From: DATNBT01 sp964579765 | GTDB taxonomy: Bacteria > Acidobacteriota > Vicinamibacteria > Vicinamibacterales > CAVVIG01 | Length of the DNA: 23,369 nt | Assembly (NCBI GenBank): GCA_964579765.1 | Contig: CAZOIK010000430.1 | Coordinates: 1-23,369, forward strand | Reading direction: 5' to 3' | In this document: one piece after another, positions 7,243 through 13,838 of the stretch | How the letters are laid out: the number at the start of each line of letters is the position of its first letter | Position numbering within the stretch: the stretch's first letter is position 1 | Translations under genes and position numbers: made by a program | Notes under the pieces: generated by a model | Databases searched by the model: none | What the model was told of the DNA's origin: nothing | The model's input: only the letters and a program-made list of their open reading frames with translations

Positions 7243-8771
7243 GACGCCTGCTGCTGTTCTGGGTGTCGCATCGCGCCGAGCTCGGCATGCTGCTTGCCCA
7301 GCACGTCCTGCTCGTCGCCTCGTCTACGCTCGCGGCGATCGCCATCGGCGTTCCGCTTGGCATCTTCGCGTCGCGGCGTCCGCGTCTGAGTGCGCCGATC
7401 GTCGGCGTCGCGAACATCGTCCAGACGATCCCCAGCCTCGCGATGTTCGGGTTCCTGCTGCCTGTGCCGCTCGTCGGCGGCGTCGGCGCGCGCGCGGCCG
7501 TCGTCGTGCTGATTCTCTACGGGCTGCTGCCGATTGTGCGGACGACGATCGCGGGCATCACGGGCATCGATCCCACGATCCGCGAAGCGGGCGTCGCGAT
7601 GGGCATGACGGGCGGCGAGCTGCTGCGCATAGTCGAGCTGCCGCTCGCGCTGCCGTCAATCGCCGCCGGCGTGCGCGTGGCGGCGGTCGTCGGCGTCGGG
7701 TCGGCGACGATCGCGGCGGCCATCGGCGCCGGCGGGCTCGGCGAGTACATCTATCGCGGGCTGTCGATGGTGGACAGCACCGTGATTTTCGCGGGGGCGA
7801 TTCCGGCGGCGCTCCTCGCGCTGGCGGTGGACGGGGGACTGCTCTGGGTGGAGCGCCAGCTGTCGTCGCGCCGGCGGACGGCTTCGCGCCGGACCGTGCT
7901 GGCGGCGGCGGGCATCGTCCTCGCCGTCGCGCTGGCGTCGGGCGGCGTCGCGGCCGCGCGGTCGGGCGGCGCGATCGTCGTCGGCTCGAAGAATTTCACC
8001 GAGCAGATCGTGCTGGGCGAGCTCGTCGCGCAGACGATCGAGCGCGACACGGGCCTGCGCGTCGAGCGCAAGCTGAACCTGGGCGGCACGCTGATCTGCG
8101 ATCGTGCACTCCTCAGCGGCGACGTGGACGTCTACGTCGAATACACCGGCACGGCGCTCACCGCGATCTTTCATCAGCCGGTCGAGGCCGATGCCGGCGC
8201 CGTGTTCGAGACCGTGCGGAACGACTACGCCCAGACTGGACGCACGCTCCTGCCGCCGCTCGGCTTCGACAACACCTTCGCGATTCTGGTGCGTGGCCGC
8301 GACGCGCGGGCGCTCGGCCTCAAGACGATCGACGACGTGGCGCGCGTCGCGCCGCGCTGGCACGCGGGGTTCGGCTACGAGTTTCTCGAACGGCCGGACG
8401 GTTATCCCGGGCTTGCGAAGACCTACGGGTTGCATTTCGACGGCGAGCCGCACGTCATGGACCTGACGCTCAGCTACCGCGCGCTCGCATCGGGGCAGGT
8501 CGATCTGATTGCGGGGGACGCGACCGCGGGCCTCATCTCCGCCCTCGACCTCGTGCAGCTCGACGACGACCGGCATTACTTCCCGCCTTACGACGCGGCG
8601 CCCGTCGCGCGTGCGTCCACGCTTCTCAAATACCCGCAAGTCCGCCGCGCCCTCGAGCGTCTCGGCGGACGCGTCAGCGCCAGCGACATGCGCCGCATGA
8701 ATTACGCCGTGGACGCGCTGCACAAGGACGCCGCGCAGGTCGTCCGCGACTTTCTGGCTGTGGTACGATGA
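7239..8771 (+). CDS. ABC importer permease fused to substrate-binding domain (OpuB/OpuC-EgtU type)
   Basis: 510 aa, two proteins in one. Residues about 1-210 are a ProW/OpuCB-like permease with roughly five membrane helices (near 20-42, 60-78, 85-103, 140-163, 180-203) and the EAA coupling loop around EAGVAMGMTGGELLRIVELP (117-136), which contacts the ATPase. A further helix (about 218-240) leads to an OpuBC/OpuCC-like binding domain (244-510) opening with IVVGSKNFTEQIVLGELVAQ. It continues with GGTLICDRALLSGDVDVYVEY, in pieces VYVEYTGTA and DLTLSYRALASGQVDLIAGD, and ends near YPQVRRALERLGG. The binding domain would face the periplasm, tethered to the permease, so no separate binding protein is needed. 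Such fusions are known for OpuF-like and EgtUBC importers. Start ATG 7239 overlaps the ATPase stop. Family is secure; the substrate (betaine, choline, carnitine or ergothioneine) is not readable by eye. Confidence 0.92.
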   Translation: MRRLLLFWVSHRAELGMLLAQHVLLVASSTLAAIAIGVPLGIFASRRPRLSAPIVGVANIVQTIPSLAMFGFLLPVPLVGGVGARAAVVVLILYGLLPIVRTTIAGITGIDPTIREAGVAMGMTGGELLRIVELPLALPSIAAGVRVAAVVGVGSATIAAAIGAGGLGEYIYRGLSMVDSTVIFAGAIPAALLALAVDGGLLWVERQLSSRRRTASRRTVLAAAGIVLAVALASGGVAAARSGGAIVVGSKNFTEQIVLGELVAQTIERDTGLRVERKLNLGGTLICDRALLSGDVDVYVEYTGTALTAIFHQPVEADAGAVFETVRNDYAQTGRTLLPPLGFDNTFAILVRGRDARALGLKTIDDVARVAPRWHAGFGYEFLERPDGYPGLAKTYGLHFDGEPHVMDLTLSYRALASGQVDLIAGDATAGLISALDLVQLDDDRHYFPPYDAAPVARASTLLKYPQVRRALERLGGRVSASDMRRMNYAVDALHKDAAQVVRDFLAVVR

Positions 8772-8774
8772 GCT

Positions 8775-8790
8775 TTTCCTCGTGAGGAAA
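8775..8790 (+). promoter_or_regulatory. hairpin enclosing the Shine-Dalgarno of acnA
   Basis: TTTCCT (8775-8780) and AGGAAA (8785-8790) pair perfectly around CGTG; one more C-G pair could shorten the loop. The ribosome binding site GAGG (8784-8787) lies in the loop and right arm, 10 bases before the ATG at 8798. Folding would partly hide it. It also lies only four bases after the permease stop, so ribosomes arriving from upstream could melt it. Confidence 0.45.
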
Positions 8791-8797
8791 CCGTCCG

Positions 8798-11503
8798 ATG
8801 CGAAGCGCTGACAGTTTCGGCACCCGTACATCCCTTTCCACGACGAGCGGCGCGGTCACCTTCTTCAGCCTGCTCGCGCTCGAGCGCCGCGGCTTTCCCG
8901 GCATCTCGCGGCTCCCGTTCTCGCTCAAGATCCTCCTCGAGAACCTGCTGCGCAACGAGGACGGCCGCTTCGTGAAGCAGGCCGACATCGACGCGCTGGC
9001 GAAATGGGACGTCACGAGCAAGACGGCGCGCGAAATCTCGTTCATGCCCGCGCGCGTGCTGCTGCAGGACTTCACCGGCGTCCCCTGCGTCGTCGATCTC
9101 GCCGCGATGCGCGACGGCATCGTCCGCCTCGGCGGCGACCCCAACAAGGTCAACCCGCTGCAGCCGGTCGAACTCGTCATCGATCACTCGGTGCAGGTGG
9201 ACTACTTTGGGCAGAAGAACGCGTTCGAGCTCAACGCCGAGCTCGAGTTCGCGCGCAACAAGGAGCGCTACGCGTTTCTCCGCTGGGGGCAGAACGCGTT
9301 CCGCAACTTCCGCGTCGTCCCGCCCGACACGGGCATCGTGCATCAGGTCAACCTCGAATACCTCGCGCGCGTCGTCATGACCGGCGACTCGGTGGACGGG
9401 ACGATGGCGTTTCCCGACACGCTCGTCGGCACCGACTCGCATACGACGATGGTGAACGGCCTCGGAGTCGTGGGGTGGGGCGTCGGCGGCATCGAGGCCG
9501 AAGCCGCCATGCTCGGCCAGCCGCTCTCGATGCTGATTCCGCCGGTGCTTGGCGTGAAGCTGACGGGCCGTCTGCCCGAGGGCACGACGGCGACGGATCT
9601 CGTGCTGACGATCACCGAGCGGATGCGCAAGCACGGTGTCGTCGGCAAGTTCGTCGAGTTCTACGGTCCCGGCCTCGAACACCTGACGCTCGCCGATCGC
9701 GCGACCATCGGCAACATGTGTCCCGAGTACGGCGCGACGATCGCCGTGTTCCCGATCGACGCGATGACGATCGAGTACTTGAAGCTCAGCGCCCGTGAGG
9801 GCAACCGCATCGATTTGGTAGACACGTACGCGCACGCGCAGGGGCTGTTCCGCGACAAGAACTCGCCCGATCCGATCTACACGGAGACGATCGAGGTCGA
9901 TCTCAGCGCGATCGAGCCGAGCCTCGCGGGACCGAAGCGGCCGCAGGATCGCGTGCCGCTCAAGTCGGCGAAGGAAGGCTTCAAGGCGGCGCTGCCGGGC
10001 ATGATGGTCGCCCGGGGCAAGACCTCGTCCGCCGGTGGTGGCACGGCCGTCGCGGCGCCGTCGCAGGCGGCGATCGAGCACGGCTCGGTCGTGATCGCCG
10101 CCATCACGAGCTGCACGAACACGTCGAACCCGAGCGTGATGCTCGGCGCCGGCCTCGTCGCGAAGAAGGCGGTGGAGAAGGGGCTGCAGCGCAAGCCCTG
10201 GGTGAAGACCTCGCTCGCGCCGGGGTCGAAGGTCGTCACCGACTACCTCAAGGCCGCCGGTCTCGACACCTATCTCGATCAGCTTGGCTTCAACCTGGTC
10301 GGCTACGGCTGCACGACGTGCATCGGCAACAGCGGGCCGCTGCCTGACGACGTGTCCGCGGCCATCGACGCGGACAGCCTCGTCGTGGCGTCGGTACTGA
10401 GCGGCAACCGCAACTTCGAAGGACGCGTGCAGCAGCAGGTGCGCGCGAACTACCTCGCGTCGCCGCCGCTCGTCGTCGCGTACGCGCTGCTCGGGACGAT
10501 GAACGTGGACATCACGACGGAACCGCTCGGGACGGGCAAGGACGGGAAGCCCGTCTACCTCCGCGACGTCTGGCCGACGCAGGCCGAGATCCAGCAGACG
10601 ATGGTGTCCTCGGTGACGTCCGATCAGTTCCACAAGCAGTACTCGGACGTGTTCAAGGGCGACGCGCGCTGGCAGCAGCTCGCCGTCCCGACCGGCAACC
10701 GGTTCGTGTGGGAGGCCGACTCGACCTACGTCCGCAACCCGCCGTTCCTCGAGCACGTGACGCTCGAGCCCGAGCCGCTGAAGAACATCACGAACGCGCG
10801 CGTGCTGGCGCTGCTCGGCGACAGCATCACGACGGATCACATCTCGCCGGCCGGCTCGATCAAGAAGGACAGCCCCGCAGGAAAGTATCTGATCGAGCAC
10901 GGCGTCCAGCCGGCCGACTTCAACTCGTACGGCGCGCGGCGCGGCAACCACGAAGTGATGATGCGCGGCACGTTCGCGAACACGCGGCTGCGCAACCAGG
11001 TCGCGCCGGGCACCGAGGGCGGGTTCACGACCTATCTGGGCCCGGGCGGAGCGAACGAGGTGATGACGATCTACGACGCGGCGATGAAGTACAAGGACGC
11101 GGGCGTCCCGCTGCTCGTCATCGCCGGCAAGGAGTACGGATCGGGATCGTCACGCGACTGGGCGGCCAAGGGCACACTGCTGCTCGGCGTGAAAGCGGTG
11201 ATTGCGGAGAGCTTCGAGCGCATCCACCGCAGCAACCTCGTCAACATGGGCGTGCTGCCGCTGCAGTTCGTGAACGGCGAGTCGGCGGCGTCGATTGGTG
11301 TGACGGGGCGCGAGCCGTACTCGATTACCGGCATCGCCGACGGCCTCAAGCCGGGTGCGACGCTCACCGTGCAGACCGGCGGTGAGAACGGCAGCGCAAA
11401 GTCGTTCAAGGTGCTCGTCCGCATCGACACGCCGGAGGAACTGACGTCGTTCAAACACGGCGGCATCCTGCCGTACGTGTTGCGTCAGCTCGTCGCGAGG
11501 TAG
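8798..11503 (+). CDS. acnA: aconitate hydratase A
   Basis: 901 aa, the usual length of the AcnA/IRP-type aconitase. It interconverts citrate and isocitrate via cis-aconitate in the TCA cycle, in the cytoplasm, using a [4Fe-4S] cluster. The cluster ligands are visible as C439 (ITSCTNTSNPSVM) and C505/C508 (GYGCTTCIGNSGPL). Other signatures: FSLKILLENLLRNEDGR near the N-terminus, GTDSHTTMVNGLGVVGWGVG (from about 211), GNMCPEYGAT, GDSITTDHISPAGSI in the swivelling domain, NSYGARRGNHEVMMRGTFAN, and the substrate-binding loop GSGSSRDWAAKG (from about 782). The start at 8798 is supported by GAGG 10 bases upstream. It follows the importer permease by 26 bases on the same strand and could be cotranscribed, although there is no clear functional link. 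No truncation or frameshift is seen. Confidence 0.97.
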   Translation: MRSADSFGTRTSLSTTSGAVTFFSLLALERRGFPGISRLPFSLKILLENLLRNEDGRFVKQADIDALAKWDVTSKTAREISFMPARVLLQDFTGVPCVVDLAAMRDGIVRLGGDPNKVNPLQPVELVIDHSVQVDYFGQKNAFELNAELEFARNKERYAFLRWGQNAFRNFRVVPPDTGIVHQVNLEYLARVVMTGDSVDGTMAFPDTLVGTDSHTTMVNGLGVVGWGVGGIEAEAAMLGQPLSMLIPPVLGVKLTGRLPEGTTATDLVLTITERMRKHGVVGKFVEFYGPGLEHLTLADRATIGNMCPEYGATIAVFPIDAMTIEYLKLSAREGNRIDLVDTYAHAQGLFRDKNSPDPIYTETIEVDLSAIEPSLAGPKRPQDRVPLKSAKEGFKAALPGMMVARGKTSSAGGGTAVAAPSQAAIEHGSVVIAAITSCTNTSNPSVMLGAGLVAKKAVEKGLQRKPWVKTSLAPGSKVVTDYLKAAGLDTYLDQLGFNLVGYGCTTCIGNSGPLPDDVSAAIDADSLVVASVLSGNRNFEGRVQQQVRANYLASPPLVVAYALLGTMNVDITTEPLGTGKDGKPVYLRDVWPTQAEIQQTMVSSVTSDQFHKQYSDVFKGDARWQQLAVPTGNRFVWEADSTYVRNPPFLEHVTLEPEPLKNITNARVLALLGDSITTDHISPAGSIKKDSPAGKYLIEHGVQPADFNSYGARRGNHEVMMRGTFANTRLRNQVAPGTEGGFTTYLGPGGANEVMTIYDAAMKYKDAGVPLLVIAGKEYGSGSSRDWAAKGTLLLGVKAVIAESFERIHRSNLVNMGVLPLQFVNGESAASIGVTGREPYSITGIADGLKPGATLTVQTGGENGSAKSFKVLVRIDTPEELTSFKHGGILPYVLRQLVAR

Positions 11504-11512
11504 CGGGGGGCC

Positions 11513-11624
11513 ACAGAATTGCGGGATTGCAGGAGGGCAGAATTGCAGGATTGATTTGGAGATTCTGCCCTCGCGCAATCCTGCCATTCTGCCATTCTGC
11601 AATTCTGCAATTCTGTAATTCTGT
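11513..11624. repeat. inverted arrays of an 8-bp tandem repeat
   Basis: The 112 bp divide exactly into 14 octamers. The left arm (11513-11552) has five units of consensus GCAGAATT: ACAGAATT, GCGGGATT, GCAGGAGG, GCAGAATT, GCAGGATT. One spacer unit follows (11553-11560). The right arm (11561-11624) has eight units of the reverse complement type (A/C)ATTCTG(C/T); one, CCTCGCGC at 11569-11576, is divergent. The arms fold on each other: an 11-bp perfect stem (11533-11543 with 11562-11572, 18-base loop), then after a 2x2 internal loop another 7-bp stem (11524-11530 with 11575-11581). The ends CACAGAATT (11512-11520) and AATTCTGTG (11617-11625) also pair. It is much more AT-rich than its surroundings and begins about 10 bases after the acnA stop. 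I see no gene here. Confidence 0.85.
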
Positions 11625-11742
11625 GAACCAACGATGCCGTCATCTGATGCGTTGCAACAGAACACGGCCATCTGCCCTCGCGGACATAGACGTCCAAACG
11701 ATCACATAGAGGCCGGGAACAGCGCTTGCGGAATCGCCCGGC

Positions 11743-12000
11743 ATGGTTGACGAACACGCGTTCTGGGCCGAGATCGACGCGCTCGACGACGGGCTCGCAC
11801 CGCCACCGGGGTTTCTCCCGGCGACAGATTCGCTCCTCGAGAGGCTGTGCACGGACAAGCCGCCGGCTCCGCCGTCGGCAGCGCAGCCGCTGACGGTGAG
11901 CGCGGCGCTCGTGGCGTTCATCGGCGCCTGCATCTTCGCCGGCGCGATGAGCGCGGCGTTCGTGTTTCACAGTCCGCTCGAGCGTCTGCTCGTACGCTGA
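11743..12000 (+). CDS. small predicted single-TM membrane protein
   Basis: 85 aa, not recognised. The N-terminal half is acidic and Pro-rich (VDEHAFWAEIDALDDG, then PPAPPSAAQP at about 46-55). One membrane helix follows at about residues 52-74 (VSAALVAFIGACIFAGAMSA), and a short basic tail ends in RLLVR. Third codon positions are strongly G/C, as in the neighbouring genes, which supports real coding despite the length. No strong Shine-Dalgarno is seen before ATG 11743. The acidic cytoplasmic N-terminus plus one C-terminal helix recalls small regulators encoded next to ECF sigma factors, but no sigma gene is adjacent, so no function is proposed. Confidence 0.5.
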   Translation: MVDEHAFWAEIDALDDGLAPPPGFLPATDSLLERLCTDKPPAPPSAAQPLTVSAALVAFIGACIFAGAMSAAFVFHSPLERLLVR

Positions 12001-12030
12001 CGCCTCCGCCTTCCCGCCCTGGCCGAGGCT

Positions 12031-12058
12031 TTGACATCACGGGCCCCGACTGGATAAT
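12031..12058 (+). promoter_or_regulatory. near-consensus sigma-70 promoter
   Basis: TTGACA (12031-12036, perfect -35) is followed 16 bases later by GATAAT (12053-12058, 5 of 6 to the -10 consensus). An alternative register is ATAATT at 12054-12059 with 17-base spacing. Predicted transcription start is around 12065, giving a leader of about 48 bases before ATG 12113. It is the best promoter match I found in the window. Confidence 0.65.
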
Positions 12059-12112
12059 TGGGCGAGAGCCAGCGGTCGCGCGTTCTGCGATCGCGCCGAG
12101 GGAGGGAGCACG

Positions 12113-13195
12113 ATGCGGACTCGAACGATCGTCGGCGGACTGTCGAGCGCGATCGGCGTCGCGGCGCTCATGACGGCCGTCTCCGCCGCAGGCCAGGCGC
12201 CCACGGCCAGGACGGCAACGGGACGCACCTTCGTCGCGCCGAAGACGGCGTGGGGCGATCCCGACATCAGCGGCACGTGGACGAGCGACGATCTGCGCGG
12301 CGTGCCGATGTCGCGTCCGGATCAGTACGGCACGCGCGCGGAGCTGAGCGACGAGGAGTTCGCCAAACGCGAGGCCGACAACGCGAAGACGCGCGAGCAG
12401 GAGCTCAACCGCGTCGGCGCGTTTCGCAACGACGTCGGCACGCGCACCGTCCGACAGACGTCGCTCGTGGTCGATCCGCCGGACGGCAAGGTGCCGGCGA
12501 TGACGCCGGACGCGCAGCGGCGTGGCGCGCAGGTGACGCGGATTCGGAATGCGGCACCGCGCGACTGGTTCGACCGGAGTTTTTACGATCGCTGCATCAC
12601 GCGCGGCGTCATGGGCTCGGTGCTGCCGGTCATCTACGGCAATGGCAACGAGATCCTCCAGTCGCCCGGCTACGTGACGATCACCTACGAGATGGTGCAC
12701 GACACGCGCGTCATCCCGCTCGACGGCCGTCCGCACCTCGGCCGCGGCATCCAGCAGTATCTCGGCGACGCGCGCGGCCACTGGGACGGCAGCACGCTCG
12801 TCGTCGAGACGACGAACTTCAAGGGCGGCACGACCGGGGTCGGTCCCAACGGCGGCGCGGCGGCGACGAGCGACGCGCTCCGCATCGTCGAGCGCTTCAC
12901 GCGCACGGCGCCGGACATCCTGATGTACGAAGCGACGATCGACGACCCGAAGACCTACACCAGGCCGTTCACAATCCGGATGCCGCTCGGCACCGAGCCC
13001 GGCTACCGCATCCTCCCGTACGAGTGCCACGAGGGGAACTTCGCGCTGAAGGACATCCTGAGTGCGGCGCGTGCCGAAGACCGGGCGATCGAGGACGCGA
13101 TCAGGAAAGGCGAGCCGCCACCGAAGCCCACAGTGTGGCAGGGCTTCTTCCAGCCTGAGGTGCCCGCCACCGAAGCGACGCCGATCGGACGATAG
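12113..13195 (+). CDS. secreted protein of an uncharacterised family widespread in Acidobacteriota
   Basis: 360 aa. Residues 1-28 form a signal peptide (MRTRTIVGG, hydrophobic core, SAAGQA), so the protein is exported. Recognisable conserved stretches of a large family usually annotated hypothetical are WGDPDISGTWTSDD (47-60), a charged helix around residues 78-100, ARGHWDGSTLVVETTNF (220-236), VERFTRTAPDILMYEATIDD (259-278), and YECHEGN (303-309). Two cysteines, C161 and C305, could form a disulfide. The family is often present in many copies per acidobacterial genome; I know of no established function. The start is supported by the purine-rich SD GAGGGAGGGAG ending just before ATG 12113, and a strong promoter precedes it. 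It converges on the response regulator gene, with only 10 bases between the stops and no clear terminator. Confidence 0.9.
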   Translation: MRTRTIVGGLSSAIGVAALMTAVSAAGQAPTARTATGRTFVAPKTAWGDPDISGTWTSDDLRGVPMSRPDQYGTRAELSDEEFAKREADNAKTREQELNRVGAFRNDVGTRTVRQTSLVVDPPDGKVPAMTPDAQRRGAQVTRIRNAAPRDWFDRSFYDRCITRGVMGSVLPVIYGNGNEILQSPGYVTITYEMVHDTRVIPLDGRPHLGRGIQQYLGDARGHWDGSTLVVETTNFKGGTTGVGPNGGAAATSDALRIVERFTRTAPDILMYEATIDDPKTYTRPFTIRMPLGTEPGYRILPYECHEGNFALKDILSAARAEDRAIEDAIRKGEPPPKPTVWQGFFQPEVPATEATPIGR

Positions 13196-13205
13196 GGGTC
13201 CGCGT

Positions 13206-13838
13206 TCAGTCGATGTGGATGATGCCGCGGCGCACCGAGACGCTGACCGCGGCCGTACGATCGTTGACGCCAAGCTTCGTGAAGATGTTCCGCAGGTGGA
13301 CGCCGACCGTCTCCTCGCTCACGCCGAGCTGCTCGGCGATGTCGCGGTTGCGCAGGCCTTCGGCGACGAGCGCCACGATCTCGATCTCCCGCGGCGTCAG
13401 CGCCGGCTTGCGCGCGCGCGCGGTCATCAGGGCGCGCACCTGCGGATCGAGGGGTGACCCGCCTGCGTGCACTTCGCGAATGACGCGGATCAGGTCCGCC
13501 GACGTCGCGTCCTTGAAGAGGCACGCCGCCGCCCCGGCGGTGAGCGCGCGGTAGATGTCCTCGTCGCCGCGATACATCGTGAGCACGGTGATGCGCGCGT
13601 CGGGATCGAGGCGCCGGATCGCGCGAATCGTCTCGAGGCCGGTCATCCCGGGCAGGCGCAGATCCAGCAGCGTCACGTCGGGCCGGCACTTCGGGTACAA
13701 GTCGATCGCTTCCTCGCCCGTCGCCGCCGCCCCGACGACCTCCATGTCGTCCTGGTGGCCGATGACGACCTCGAGGCCGTCGCGGACGATCGGGTGATCG
13801 TCAACACACAACACGCGGATACGCGACTCGTGGGTCAT
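13206..13838 (-). CDS. LuxR/NarL-type response regulator
   Basis: 210 aa, the output half of a two-component system with the upstream kinase gene. The receiver domain (residues 6-122) has the acidic pair D13/D14 (VLCVDDHPIVRDGL), phospho-acceptor D59 (VTLLDLRLPGMTG), switch T87 (TVLTMYRGDED) and conserved K109 (CLFKD). The LuxR-type helix-turn-helix is at about 148-205 (LTPREIEIVALVAEGLRNRD, then IAEQLGVSEETVGVHLRNIF, TKLGVNDRTAA). The frame is open farther upstream to 14162, but the ATG at 13838 is chosen: it begins the receiver domain directly and overlaps the kinase stop in the usual ATGA arrangement. The expected role is phosphorylation-controlled DNA binding, and the divergent TonB-receptor promoter region is a plausible target by position only. 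Confidence 0.94.
   Translation of the reverse strand: MTHESRIRVLCVDDHPIVRDGLEVVIGHQDDMEVVGAAATGEEAIDLYPKCRPDVTLLDLRLPGMTGLETIRAIRRLDPDARITVLTMYRGDEDIYRALTAGAAACLFKDATSADLIRVIREVHAGGSPLDPQVRALMTARARKPALTPREIEIVALVAEGLRNRDIAEQLGVSEETVGVHLRNIFTKLGVNDRTAAVSVSVRRGIIHID

Noticed and set aside
7010..8785. 591-codon plus-strand frame overlapping the importer permease
   Set aside because: Arg/Ala-rich out-of-frame shadow of the ATPase end and of the permease/binding-domain gene.
8702..10951. 749-codon minus-strand frame opposite acnA
   Set aside because: Antisense to a complete aconitase with all motifs; the translation has no recognisable domain.
11512..11625. Possible CRISPR array
   Set aside because: The repeat unit is 8 bp without spacers and changes orientation in the middle. 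There are no cas genes nearby.
11485..11970. Minus-strand small proteins read through the octamer repeat
   Set aside because: The Gln/Leu/Cys-rich repetitive translation is produced by the 8-bp repeat itself and overlaps the better-supported plus-strand 85-aa gene.
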